Shown in pieces: positions 1 through 8,898 of a stretch of DNA of 64,000 nucleotides. The position numbers and the translations under genes are program-made. This stretch comes from MED-G116 sp038107835. GTDB lineage: Bacteria; Pseudomonadota; Alphaproteobacteria; Puniceispirillales; Puniceispirillaceae. The stretch's first letter is position 1, and every line of letters begins with the position of its first letter. The notes under the pieces were generated by a model. The model was not told the DNA's origin. It ran no database searches and worked only from the letters and a program-made list of their open reading frames with translations. The DNA is taken from contig JAYNHH010000005.1 of NCBI GenBank assembly GCA_038107835.1, positions 1-64,000 of the forward strand, given 5' to 3'.

Positions 1-1434
1 CGGAAAGTTGCCTTCGGCATAGGCCCGCATCAACAGCTGCCGGATGATCCTGTCATTTGGGCGCAGTCACAACTGGACGACATACCGCCACTGTCCTGGC
101 AGGGTGATGTGCTGCCTGGTAAAACCCTTCTCGATCATTACGCTCACTGGGTTTATACGGACCGTAAAGTGCTGCGCAAACGGCATAAAAAAGACCGCAA
201 GGCCTATCGCGCCGCGAAGGAGGAACTGCGGCACAAGACGGGCGAACGCTATTTCGAGAATCTCGAACTGTGCATCCGCCATGATGCCGCCATCAATAGC
301 GGTGCTCCGGTTTTTGAGCGGTTCTGGTGGTTCTGGTGCAATCATTTTGCCATTACTGACAAGGATTTTATGCCGCAATTTACCACCGGCCCCTATCATC
401 GTGAGATTCTGCGGCAAAATATGTGTGGAACTTTTGAGGCATTAACCGTTGCCGCGACGACATCGTGGGCGATGATTCACAATCTCGATAATTCGGAATC
501 AGTTGGCCCCAATTCCAAATCGGGCAGATATGATCGGCAAAAAGGTCGTTCGGTCTCGCTGAACGAAAATCATGCGCGCGAACTTCTCGAACTGCACACC
601 GTTTCACCGGCTGCCGGCTACACGCAGGATGACGTCATTTCGCTGGCAAAGATCATGACCGGATGGGAACATCAACACACAAAAAAACGGCAGGAGTGCA
701 ATCCTGTCAAATTCAATCAAGATCTGCATGAACCCGGGACACATCACCTGTTTGGCAAGGCGTATGCGCAGAATGGCCTGTCGGCCAAAAACAAGCTGAT
801 TGATGTGATCAAGGATCTGGCAGCACATCCTGAAACGGCAAAATTCATTGCGATGAAGCTGTGCCGGCATTTTGTCTGTGATCATCCATCGCCAGAGATC
901 ATCCAGCCTGTTCTTGACGCCTGGACAAAGAGCAATGGCGACTTGCCCACGGTCCATAAGGCAGTGGTCGCCGTCGCCTATGAACATGCTGATCAGTTTG
1001 AGAAAATGCAGCCCCCCGAGATATGGCTGATGCAGATGGTCAATATGACAGGTGCGTCCTGGCCACCCGCACCAAGCCAGATGCATTATGATTTCAGGTC
1101 AAAGCCGCGGCGCATTGTCCGTTCACCGCAGCAGATGCTGCGCGAGTTGGGCCATAATCCCTACCGTCCGACGCAGCCAAATGGCTGGCCAGATACCATG
1201 ATCGAATGGTTGTCGCCGGAGTTGCTGATCCGCCGTCTGGCGCTGGCAAAGCGTGTGGGCGACAAGATGTTCCGGCATGGTGGCTGGAAACCACGGCATA
1301 TGATCGACAGCAATTTTGACTCGCCCGACGAGGTGTTCGCGCATATCGGGGTGCAGGATGGCAGCTTTGACATGGTGAATCCGTCTGTGGCCATCCAGCT
1401 TTTGTTTCCGAGTAAATGGATGGTGATATCATGA
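1..1434 (+). CDS. DUF1800 domain-containing protein, 5' end outside window
   Basis: The reading frame is open from base 1, so the start lies upstream; only about 477 codons are visible. The DUF1800 family signature is clear: NENHARELLELHT near visible codon 188, followed by GYTQDDV and LTGW-like MTGWEH, then AKFIAMKLCRHFV, and a C-terminal block with NGWPDTMIEWLSPELL. DUF1800 proteins are poorly understood and are usually encoded just before an exported DUF1501 protein, exactly as here; the two probably act together in the periplasm or at the cell surface. The stop overlaps the next start as ATGA, implying translational coupling. The internal GTG at 109 is not the true start, because family-like sequence continues upstream of it. 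Confidence 0.9.
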   Translation, partial: RKVAFGIGPHQQLPDDPVIWAQSQLDDIPPLSWQGDVLPGKTLLDHYAHWVYTDRKVLRKRHKKDRKAYRAAKEELRHKTGERYFENLELCIRHDAAINSGAPVFERFWWFWCNHFAITDKDFMPQFTTGPYHREILRQNMCGTFEALTVAATTSWAMIHNLDNSESVGPNSKSGRYDRQKGRSVSLNENHARELLELHTVSPAAGYTQDDVISLAKIMTGWEHQHTKKRQECNPVKFNQDLHEPGTHHLFGKAYAQNGLSAKNKLIDVIKDLAAHPETAKFIAMKLCRHFVCDHPSPEIIQPVLDAWTKSNGDLPTVHKAVVAVAYEHADQFEKMQPPEIWLMQMVNMTGASWPPAPSQMHYDFRSKPRRIVRSPQQMLRELGHNPYRPTQPNGWPDTMIEWLSPELLIRRLALAKRVGDKMFRHGGWKPRHMIDSNFDSPDEVFAHIGVQDGSFDMVNPSVAIQLLFPSKWMVIS

Positions 1435-2576
1435 AAATGAACAGGCGCAGCTTTATCCTTGGCTCGACGACATTGACGATGCTGGGAATGCCGTTCCTTG
1501 GTGCCCGTGCCGAACGGATCAGGAAACGCAACCTCGTGGTGATCATGCTGCGTGGCGGTATGGACGGGCTGTCTGCGGTGCCAAGCAACGACAAGATTCT
1601 GAACAGTGCCCGTCCGGATATTCAGGTGCGCAATGTGCGCCGGTTGAATTCAGATTTCAGCCTGCACCCGCGTCTTGAGACCTTCCATGAGTTATGGAAG
1701 GAACAGAAGGCAGCGGTCGTTCACGCAACCAACATCCCCTACGTCAAACGCTCGCATTTTGAGGGACAGGATTTGATGCAAAGCGGCGGCCACACCCCCT
1801 ATGGGGAACAGACAGGCTGGCTTGGTCGCGGGATCGAGGCTGCTGAACTGACTGGCCTTGCCGTATCGCTGCCAATGCCGCTGCTGCTGCGGGGCGCGCC
1901 ACTTCCCGACAATTACTTCCCAACCTATTGGCGTTTGCCGAGTACAAGGATGATGCAGCAGGTTGCCACGACTTTTGACGAGGGTTCTTTACTGGCGACG
2001 ACGATGAGCCAGATTCTGGCGCGACCGCGTTCAATGCTGGAATTCCCCGATGGTGACGGTGAGGATGCAGTGATTCTTGCGGAAACGGCGGCACAACAGA
2101 TGAAAGAGGAGTCTGGTCCACGTGTTGCAGTTTTTGATGTCGAGGGGTTCGACACCCATGCGGCACAGGGAGGAAGCGATGGTGAACATGGTGAGAAACT
2201 TGGCAATGCAGACGAGTTGCTACGGGTTCTGCGTGATGAGATGGAAGACGAGTTTGACAACACGCTGGTCCTGACCCTGACCGAATTTGGGCGGACGTTG
2301 AACCAGAATGGTGGCTATGGCACGGAACATGGTTATGGAACGGCGATCTTGATGGCTGGTGGGTTGCTCAAAAAGGCGCAAATCCATGCCGACTGGCCCG
2401 GGTTGAAAACAAAAGGCCTGTTTGAGGGCAGGGATCTCAATGCGACCATCGACGCACGTGCCGTCTATTGTTCGGCAATGGCTGCCTGTTTCGATGTGGA
2501 TTTTGACTATCTGCGCAAACAGGTGTTCTGGGGCGAGGCGCTACCGGACCTTACCGAAACGCTGTTCAAGGTGTGA
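1431..2576 (+). CDS. DUF1501 domain-containing protein, Tat-exported
   Basis: A 381-residue protein starting at the ATG that overlaps the upstream stop (ATGA). An in-frame ATG at 1416 is also possible but would add only five residues. The N-terminus MKMNRRSFILG followed by a hydrophobic stretch ending near GARA looks like a twin-arginine signal peptide. DUF1501 hallmarks are LVVIMLRGGMDGLS just after the signal, VKRSHFEGQD, FDTHAAQGG and LTEFGRTLNQNGGYGTEHG. The family resembles sulfatase/alkaline phosphatase-like folds, but its substrate is unknown. It always travels with DUF1800 partners, supporting a two-component exported system. A short non-coding gap follows before yaaA. Confidence 0.9.
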   Translation: MKMNRRSFILGSTTLTMLGMPFLGARAERIRKRNLVVIMLRGGMDGLSAVPSNDKILNSARPDIQVRNVRRLNSDFSLHPRLETFHELWKEQKAAVVHATNIPYVKRSHFEGQDLMQSGGHTPYGEQTGWLGRGIEAAELTGLAVSLPMPLLLRGAPLPDNYFPTYWRLPSTRMMQQVATTFDEGSLLATTMSQILARPRSMLEFPDGDGEDAVILAETAAQQMKEESGPRVAVFDVEGFDTHAAQGGSDGEHGEKLGNADELLRVLRDEMEDEFDNTLVLTLTEFGRTLNQNGGYGTEHGYGTAILMAGGLLKKAQIHADWPGLKTKGLFEGRDLNATIDARAVYCSAMAACFDVDFDYLRKQVFWGEALPDLTETLFKV

Positions 2577-2683
2577 TCCAGCGATATTGAACTGCGAAAA
2601 TTCGTCCGGATTTCTGGACCTTTGATGGGCGACCACCTACCTTAATGGCGAGAGTGTCCGTACCAGGTCAGTGGAGTATTGAT

Positions 2684-3451
2684 ATGTTGATTGTCGTTTC
2701 ACCTGCAAAAAAACTGAATATGGAACCGGCTGAGGGTGTTCTGGCCACAGAACCGGTTTTTGCCGAGCAGGCGCGTGAGCTGGCGGCAGTTGCTGACAAA
2801 CTCAGTCTTGATGAGTTGCAAAAACTCATGGGTTTGAGTCCGTCTTTGGCACAGTTGAACGCAGAGCGTTTTGGCACTTTTGGTGAACAGCAGAAAAAGC
2901 CGGCTGCGCTTGCTTTTGCTGGCGACACCTATCAGGGGCTTGAGGCCGCCTCTCTTGATCCGGATGAAATGGCATGGGCGCAGAATCACCTGCGAATTCT
3001 GTCGGGCCTCTACGGCATTTTGCGACCGCTCGATGCAATTGAACCCTACCGGCTGGAAATGGGAAGCCGGCTTCACACCGAAAAGGGTGCCACGCTCTAT
3101 GCCTATTGGGGGCGTGAACTCGCAGACGCCCTCAATAAACAGGCGGCGGCGACTGGCGCTGCTGCGCTTGTCAATTGCGCATCACAGGAGTATTTCGGTG
3201 CTGTCGATAGGGGTGCGCTTGCCATTCCCGTGATCTCGCCGGTATTCAAGGAGCGCAAGGATGGCAAAGAAAAGATTGTGAGCTTTTTCGCGAAAAAGGC
3301 GCGCGGCGCTATGGCACGGTTTGTCGTCCAGCATCGGGTAACCACTCCCGCAGGGCTGGTGGATTTTACAGGCGGCGGCTATGAATTTCAGCCCGGTCAA
3401 TCAGATGCACAGACGATGGTGTTTGTGCGTGATTACCCTGTTGCGGCATAG
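2684..3451 (+). CDS. yaaA: YaaA-family peroxide stress protein (DUF328/UPF0246)
   Basis: 255 residues, normal family length. The start at 2684 is chosen because the protein then begins MLIVVSPAKKLN, the characteristic YaaA N-terminus, and a GGAG ribosome-binding site lies 8 bases upstream; the frame extends back to 2645 but that segment is not family-like. Other conserved pieces are LRILSGLYGILRPLD, LVNCASQEYF and the C-terminal FTGGGYEF. In E. coli YaaA lowers intracellular free iron during hydrogen peroxide stress and binds DNA; its exact biochemistry is unsettled. It stands alone here between the DUF1501 gene and a convergent hypothetical gene. Confidence 0.93.
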   Translation: MLIVVSPAKKLNMEPAEGVLATEPVFAEQARELAAVADKLSLDELQKLMGLSPSLAQLNAERFGTFGEQQKKPAALAFAGDTYQGLEAASLDPDEMAWAQNHLRILSGLYGILRPLDAIEPYRLEMGSRLHTEKGATLYAYWGRELADALNKQAAATGAAALVNCASQEYFGAVDRGALAIPVISPVFKERKDGKEKIVSFFAKKARGAMARFVVQHRVTTPAGLVDFTGGGYEFQPGQSDAQTMVFVRDYPVAA

Positions 3452-3526
3452 GGGTTTTGGCGCAATCTGACTTTATTCACTTTATAAAATAAAAACAGAT
3501 AGTTGAAATAGTTTAAATTCGATCCA

Positions 3527-4135
3527 CTAGATGACAAAATCAGGCATGAGCGTCTGTTTTAGGTCACGGCGGACGCCAATCCATCGCAGATGAATCGAGT
3601 TGCGGATAATTTCCTCATCCTCGGCTTTCAGCTGGTCGGCAATTGGTGCCCATTCAAAAACTGCATCTGAGCTGTGTTGAAAGGCAGTGGGACCATCGGC
3701 GATGTCTGGCCAATTGGCGAAGGCGGCGCGTCGGTGGCCCTGTTCGGCAATGCCGGCAAATCTCTCGGCGGCAATGTCCGTCTGATTGTGCTGACTGAAG
3801 ATATCGTCGATCATGCTACAGGCGGCGTCCCGACTGGAGTCAGCATCCAAACGCCCGGCCTTGTTGAATTGTGCGACGGCAAACAAACACAGATCACACA
3901 CGGCAGCGCCATAGATATGCCAGCGTGCAATTCGCAGTGAGGTCAGAAAATCTTCATTGGTGAATAACTTTGGATATTGTGTGCCGGCCCGCGCCTTCAC
4001 ATAGGTGTAGAGAGTTACCTGTGAGACGTAACTCGCCCGACTGTCAATGAATTCAACAAGCTGGTCTCTGTTTTCTATCCGGGGAAGGCGGATGAAACCA
4101 AGCGTACGCAGCAGGGGTTTGAGTCTTTCCAGCAT
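3527..4135 (-). CDS. conserved hypothetical protein
   Basis: 202 residues, no family that I can name with confidence. The sequence has an N-terminal patch FIRLPRIENRDQLVEFIDSR followed by a run of likely helices (YVSQVTLYTYVKARAGTQYP, IARWHIYGAAVCDLCLFA), and no signal peptide or obvious membrane segment. It probably is an all-alpha cytosolic protein of the alphaproteobacterial core set, since it is coding along its full length and sits divergently from the symporter operon. The roughly 215-base gap between it and the symporter genes should hold both promoters. Function not assigned. Confidence 0.7.
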   Translation of the reverse strand: MLERLKPLLRTLGFIRLPRIENRDQLVEFIDSRASYVSQVTLYTYVKARAGTQYPKLFTNEDFLTSLRIARWHIYGAAVCDLCLFAVAQFNKAGRLDADSSRDAACSMIDDIFSQHNQTDIAAERFAGIAEQGHRRAAFANWPDIADGPTAFQHSSDAVFEWAPIADQLKAEDEEIIRNSIHLRWIGVRRDLKQTLMPDFVI

Positions 4136-4349
4136 CGGAATTAGGCTAAATCAATTTAAAAGTGTTGTTATTTGTTCAATCTTACTTACCATCATGGGCG
4201 TGTGAATCTGCGAATACAAACACAAAATAATAATCGTGGATTTGTTGTGAAATGCGACCTCGTGACGATCCCTTGTGGGCGTTGGCGGGGGCGTTTCTAA
4301 CGGCGCAGATAACAGGAGAGACACTGCGCTAAATTTGGAGGAGGCATTA

Positions 4350-4607
4350 ATGAGTTCTCAAAGCTCAGATACTGCAAGTCATTGGGACCGATCCCGCTCG
4401 TTGCTGTGGATAACACTGGCGATCTGGTTCTTCTTTTCCTTCGTTGTTCACTGGTTTGGCGATGCGCTGAACGGTGCTGGAGGATCTTTCCCTGGTGGTT
4501 ATTTCATGGCCGGTCAGGGGTCACAGATTGCGTTTGTGATTCTCATTTTTTGGTTTGTCGGCAGACAGAACAAAATTGATGAGGAACACGGCGTTGCAGA
4601 AGAATAG
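4350..4607 (+). CDS. DUF4212 small subunit of sodium:solute symporter
   Basis: 85-residue membrane protein with two hydrophobic segments, WITLAIWFFFSFVVHWF and IAFVILIFWFVGRQN, the layout of DUF4212 (sodium/substrate symporter small subunit). The start at 4350 (MSSQSSDT) is favoured over the 4275 start because a strong GGAGGAGG site ends 6 bases upstream. The gene is followed after nine bases by the large permease subunit, its invariable partner. It is thought to be needed for assembly or function of the permease; the mechanism is not established. Confidence 0.92.
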   Translation: MSSQSSDTASHWDRSRSLLWITLAIWFFFSFVVHWFGDALNGAGGSFPGGYFMAGQGSQIAFVILIFWFVGRQNKIDEEHGVAEE

Positions 4608-4616
4608 GAGGGTGTC

Positions 4617-6449
4617 ATGAAGCTTGAAGGAGGCTTTATCAACAACCTCGGACGGGTTTATGGAATTTACACTTTGGGATTCCTGGGCTTTGTCATTTTG
4701 ATGGCAATTCTCGAACAGGTCGGTGTCAGCGCTGATGCGATTGGCTGGATGTTCGTTGGATTTACCATTGCCATCTATGCGCTCATCGGTGTGTTGTCGC
4801 GCACCATGGAGTCCAGCGAATATTATGTCGCCGGACGTGAGGTTCCTGCGGTATTCAATGGCATGGCAACAGCGGCGGACTGGATGTCCGGTGCGTCATT
4901 CATTGCAATGGCCGGTGGTATTTACCTTAAAGGTTACCCCTACATGGCGTTTCTTGTCGGCTGGACCGGCGGTTACGTTCTTGTTGCCAGTCTGTTGGCG
5001 CCATATCTGCGCAAATTCGGCTGTTACACGGTGCCTGACTTCATTGGTACGCGGTATGGTGGAAATCTGGCTCGTTTCTGTGCGGTCATCGTTCTTGTTG
5101 TTGCGTCATTCACCTATGTGACGGCGCAGATCACGGGAACGGGCATTGTCGCCTCGCGGGCTCTTGCCATTCCATTTGGCCTTGCAGTCTGGGTTGGTCT
5201 TGCCGGCATTCTGTTCTGCTCGATGCTTGGTGGCATGAAGGCCGTTACCTGGACCCAGGTGGCCCAGTATATCGTGCTGATCATTGCGTATCTGTTGCCA
5301 GTGTTCTGGATGTCGAACGCATCCGACTATGGCATGATCCCGCAATTGGCTCAGTTTGATGCGGTTCTGCGTGTCCAGGAGTTGGAGGCCATGCACGGGG
5401 TGGGAACACTTGTTCCGACAGCTGAGGCACAGGCGGCAGCTGGCAAACTCGCAGCGCTGAAGGTTGGCATTAATGATGCCAGCACAACATTGATGGCAAA
5501 GTGGAAGTTCCTGACATTGGTTATCTGTATGATGGCCGGTACAGCGTCACTGCCACATGTGTTGATGCGTTACTTCACAACCGCGTCAGTCAAGGCGGCC
5601 CGCCAGTCAGTTGGCTGGTCACTTGTGTTCATCTTCCTGCTGTACTTCACAGCACCGGCTCTGGCTACTTTCACAAAGCTGTCACTGCTTGATCCGACGT
5701 TGCCAACAGGCATCATCGGCAAGCCGATTGCTGATGTGTCTTCGCTTGAGTGGGTTCAGAAGTGGAGCAATGTTGGCTTCCTGAAGATTTTTGATGGCAA
5801 TGGCGATGGTCTTTTGCAGATCAATGAATTCTTCATGAAGGGTGATATTGTGGTTCTGGCTACCCCAGAAATCGCAGGACTGCCTTATGTCATCTCCGGC
5901 CTTGTTGCTGCTGGTGGCCTCGCTGCAGCGATGTCCACGGCTGACGGTCTGCTGCTCGCAATCGCGAACGCGCTGTCACATGACCTGTACTACAAGATGA
6001 TTGATCCTAAGGCTGATACAAAGACACGTCTTGTTGTCGCCAGAATCCTGCTGCTTGCTGTTGGTGCCGCTGGTGCCTTTGTGGCGTCGCAGGGTCTGAC
6101 CGGTATCCTTGGCGCGGTGGCATGGGCGTTCTGCTTTGCCAATTCCGGTCTGTTCTTCCCGCTCGTCCTTGGCGTGTGGTGGAAACGGGCAAATCGTCAG
6201 GGCGCGGTTGCCGGCATGGTTGGCGGCTTCGGTGCTGGTGCCTGGTATCTGTACATGGTGCAGTTTGGTGGCATGACTCCATGGCTTGGTCTTGATGGTC
6301 TGCGGTTTGGTATGATCGGTATGCCGGTCAGCCTGATTCTGATGGTTGTCGTCTCCTTGATGACAGAAGCACCTGATGAGGAAACGCAGAAGATGGTAGA
6401 CCAGATCCGTGTGCCGAAGGGCAAGGCGGTTCTGGACGCATCTCACTAG
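4617..6449 (+). CDS. sodium:solute symporter, VC_2705 subfamily (ActP-like)
   Basis: 610-residue SSS-family permease with about 13 membrane segments. Typical pieces are YYVAGREVPAVFNGMATAADWMSGASFI near residue 70 and ISGLVAAGGLAAAMSTADGLLL near residue 430. The family transports small organic acids such as acetate, or related solutes, with sodium; the real substrate cannot be read from sequence. An insert at residues 393-404, DGNGDGLLQINE, has the spacing and ligands of a canonical EF-hand calcium loop (see findings). It forms an operon with the DUF4212 gene and ends at a strong intrinsic terminator. Confidence 0.93.
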   Translation: MKLEGGFINNLGRVYGIYTLGFLGFVILMAILEQVGVSADAIGWMFVGFTIAIYALIGVLSRTMESSEYYVAGREVPAVFNGMATAADWMSGASFIAMAGGIYLKGYPYMAFLVGWTGGYVLVASLLAPYLRKFGCYTVPDFIGTRYGGNLARFCAVIVLVVASFTYVTAQITGTGIVASRALAIPFGLAVWVGLAGILFCSMLGGMKAVTWTQVAQYIVLIIAYLLPVFWMSNASDYGMIPQLAQFDAVLRVQELEAMHGVGTLVPTAEAQAAAGKLAALKVGINDASTTLMAKWKFLTLVICMMAGTASLPHVLMRYFTTASVKAARQSVGWSLVFIFLLYFTAPALATFTKLSLLDPTLPTGIIGKPIADVSSLEWVQKWSNVGFLKIFDGNGDGLLQINEFFMKGDIVVLATPEIAGLPYVISGLVAAGGLAAAMSTADGLLLAIANALSHDLYYKMIDPKADTKTRLVVARILLLAVGAAGAFVASQGLTGILGAVAWAFCFANSGLFFPLVLGVWWKRANRQGAVAGMVGGFGAGAWYLYMVQFGGMTPWLGLDGLRFGMIGMPVSLILMVVVSLMTEAPDEETQKMVDQIRVPKGKAVLDASH

Positions 6450-6483
6450 GACCGTAGAAAAAATCGGTATCATTCCGATAATG

Positions 6484-6514
6484 ATGGGGCGGGGCTTTCT
6501 CCCGCCCCATTTTT
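6484..6514 (+). terminator. intrinsic terminator after symporter operon
   Basis: A perfect 10-bp stem (ATGGGGCGGG paired with CCCGCCCCAT) with a 7-base loop is followed directly by a run of five T. It lies 34 bases after the symporter stop and separates it from the next gene. Confidence 0.92.
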
Positions 6515-6593
6515 ATGTCTAAATTATTGCCACCAGGGCAGGTGTTTGCTCGAATGGTCCCCATGGACCAGTGTCCCGGAGGAGTGCGAAACA

Positions 6594-6947
6594 ATGGTTG
6601 GTGGCTTTGCCATTTATGTGGTCGTTCTGGACTATATTCTGGGTGCCGCTATGTGGACGCTGATTGGGCGTTTCGGCATGGCGATCTTTGTTTCGGAACA
6701 GTCCGATTTCTTCTTCATGCGGGCCTTTGTCAAGGTCACAGACCCAATGATCAAAGGTATGTCACGGCTGACGCCATCCTTTTTGATTGACCGGATGCGC
6801 CCGCTCTATGTCGCCTGGTTCCTCTTCATGATCCGCTTCTACGTTATGCCGGCTTTCCTTGGTTACGATGTGATGGGAATGCTGTCTTTTCCGCTGGAGT
6901 CGGAAATCGCAATCGTGATCTATGATTTAGGGCAGATTTTCAACTAG
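6594..6947 (+). CDS. small membrane protein, function unknown
   Basis: 117 residues. The start at 6594 (MVGGFAIYVVV) follows a GGAGGAG site 8 bases upstream. There are two hydrophobic stretches, FAIYVVVLDYILGAAMWTLI near the N-terminus and LYVAWFLFMIRFYVMPAFLGY in the second half, separated by a polar region with FFMRAFVKVTDPMI. The general plan recalls YggT-type proteins, but I cannot assign the family firmly. It lies downstream of the symporter operon, beyond the terminator, and converges on a methyltransferase gene. Confidence 0.75.
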   Translation: MVGGFAIYVVVLDYILGAAMWTLIGRFGMAIFVSEQSDFFFMRAFVKVTDPMIKGMSRLTPSFLIDRMRPLYVAWFLFMIRFYVMPAFLGYDVMGMLSFPLESEIAIVIYDLGQIFN

Positions 6948-6973
6948 CCACCATGCCGTAATGGGCATTGCCC

Positions 6974-7660
6974 TTATTCGCGGCTGATCAAAAAGCTGAA
7001 ATCACCGGCAACATCCTTGGTTGGCACCGCAATCGTCGGGCCAAAATGCCGGCCTGCCATGTCGATGAAATGCCGTCTGTTGGTGTAAAAGATCTTCTTG
7101 TTGATCTTTGCCTCGGGCGCACACAAGAAGTTGAGCACCATGCCCCGGCGTGAAAGTGGCCAGCAATTCTGCAGCCCCTGCAGGATATAGCCAAGCCATT
7201 GCTCGCAATCATCAATTGGTGTCAAATTGAAGGTGCCGGAAAAGACGCTGAAATCAACCTCATGCTGCGGCCGGTCAGCGACCTTGAACTGGTTAACTTC
7301 ATTTGGAAAATTCTGTCGACAGGCAGCAATCATCGCTGGATTTATATCAACACCGTGATAACGCCATCGGTCAGGCGCATTTCTTTGCTGCAGATAGCGA
7401 TAGAGCGCTCCGTAGCCACAACCGATCTCAGCGATTGAAACAGGGCGTCCAGCATTGCTGGTACTGGGCTCGGTTCCGGTTGCTGTATTGATCAGGGCAA
7501 GCAGCGTCACAAAGCGGTTGATCTGATTGGCTTCCGAATTCCAGAAAACGCCTTCGGGTTGGCTGCCCTTTGCCGCCAGCCTTTTGGCATAGGTCTGATT
7601 GATCCTGCGCTCAATTGCCAAATGCCGCATTCGCTGTAAAAGTTTCATCGCAAACTGCAA
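6974..7660 (-). CDS. class I SAM-dependent methyltransferase-like protein
   Basis: 228 residues. The motif VSIAEIGCGYGALYRYL near residue 75 is a standard SAM-binding motif I, followed by YHGVDINPAMIAAC as motif II. The remainder (SVFSGTFNLTP, GMVLNFLC) fits a Rossmann methyltransferase. Substrate unknown. The start could be MQFAMK at 7660 or the internal ATG at 7648; neither has a convincing ribosome site. Monocistronic by appearance, divergent from the aldo/keto reductase gene. Confidence 0.82.
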   Translation of the reverse strand: MQFAMKLLQRMRHLAIERRINQTYAKRLAAKGSQPEGVFWNSEANQINRFVTLLALINTATGTEPSTSNAGRPVSIAEIGCGYGALYRYLQQRNAPDRWRYHGVDINPAMIAACRQNFPNEVNQFKVADRPQHEVDFSVFSGTFNLTPIDDCEQWLGYILQGLQNCWPLSRRGMVLNFLCAPEAKINKKIFYTNRRHFIDMAGRHFGPTIAVPTKDVAGDFSFLISRE

Positions 7661-7813
7661 ACCCGCTGGTTGTGATCAGGCTCCCTGAGCAATCTGCCAC
7701 AAATTTTGTCTTCGGAGAATATGGATGCGCTGGTAAGACTGTTTAATTTGCCGGGGTTTGGCGTTACTTTAACAGCAAGATTGATCGTGCAATTTCCATC
7801 ACGGAGACAGTTC

Positions 7814-8881
7814 ATGACTATGGGGGCATATTACCGGGCCAGCGCTGAGAGATATGACAGCATGGTCTACCGTCGCTGTGGGCGCAGTGGGCTCAAGCTG
7901 CCGGTGATTTCACTCGGCCTGTGGCACAATTTTGGGGAGACCACCCCGCACGAAACCAAGCGTGACATGTGCCTGACCGCCTTTGATGCCGGCATCACAC
8001 ATTTTGATCTGGCGAATAATTATGGTCCACCGCATGGCAGTGCCGAGACGACATTTGGCCAGATACTGGCACAGGATCTGGCACCCTATCGCGACGAGAT
8101 GATCATTTCCACAAAAGCTGGCTATGATATGTGGCCTGGCCCCTATGGCGAGTGGGGTAGCCGCAAGTATCTGCTGGCCAGCCTCGATCAGTCGCTGGCC
8201 CGGATGGGGCTGGATTATGTTGATATATTCTATTCGCACCGCTTTGACCCGGACACGCCGCTCGAGGAGACAATGGGCGCGCTGGCGCAGGCGGTGCACG
8301 CTGGCAAGGCATTATATGTTGGGATTTCCTCCTACAACAGCCAGCGCACGCGTGAGGCTACGGCAATTCTTCGCGAGTTGGGGGTGCCGCTGCTGATCCA
8401 TCAGCCAAGCTATTCGATGATCAACAGGTGGCTTGAGGCGGATGACCTGCTGCAAACATTGGGCGATGTCGGTGCTGGTTCAATCGCATTCTCACCGCTG
8501 GCGCAGGGGATGCTGACGTCAAAATATCTAGTCGATATCCCAGCAACGAGCCGTGTCAGCGACAACAGCTCGCTTTCCAGCAACTTTATCAAGCCGGAGA
8601 CGATGGAGCGAATCCGCGGCCTTAACGCCATTGCTGCTGAACGTAGCCAGACACTGGCGCAGATGGCGCTGGCCTGGGTGCTGCGCGCGCAGCCTGCGGG
8701 CCAGATAACGACAGCATTGATTGGCGCGCGGACCAGCGATCAGATCCGTGATTGCGTCGCCAGCATCGAAAATCTTGATTTCAGCGCTGATGAGCTTGTC
8801 AGAATTGATGCACTGGCTGATGACGCTGGAATCAATCTTTGGGCGCCATCAAGTGAATTTGCCGGTCAGGATGACGGCTGA
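7814..8881 (+). CDS. yghZ: aldo/keto reductase, YghZ (L-glyceraldehyde 3-phosphate reductase) type
   Basis: 355 residues from the ATG at 7814, which follows a GGAG site; the frame extends upstream to 7706, but that part is not family-like. Similarity to the E. coli YghZ/Gpr family is strong: CGRSGLKLPVISLGLWHNFG, HFDLANNYGPPHGSAE, ISTKAGYDMWPGPYG and DIFYSHRFDPDTPLEE. These include the catalytic Asp, Tyr, Lys and His of aldo/keto reductases. YghZ reduces aldehydes such as L-glyceraldehyde 3-phosphate and methylglyoxal with NADPH. It stands alone, converging on the flavin reductase gene. Confidence 0.92.
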   Translation: MTMGAYYRASAERYDSMVYRRCGRSGLKLPVISLGLWHNFGETTPHETKRDMCLTAFDAGITHFDLANNYGPPHGSAETTFGQILAQDLAPYRDEMIISTKAGYDMWPGPYGEWGSRKYLLASLDQSLARMGLDYVDIFYSHRFDPDTPLEETMGALAQAVHAGKALYVGISSYNSQRTREATAILRELGVPLLIHQPSYSMINRWLEADDLLQTLGDVGAGSIAFSPLAQGMLTSKYLVDIPATSRVSDNSSLSSNFIKPETMERIRGLNAIAAERSQTLAQMALAWVLRAQPAGQITTALIGARTSDQIRDCVASIENLDFSADELVRIDALADDAGINLWAPSSEFAGQDDG

Positions 8882-8898
8882 TCAGGCTGTTTCGCTCT

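Noticed and set aside
44..445. 133-codon frame at the left edge
   Set aside because: Shadow of the DUF1800 gene; translation has no family features.
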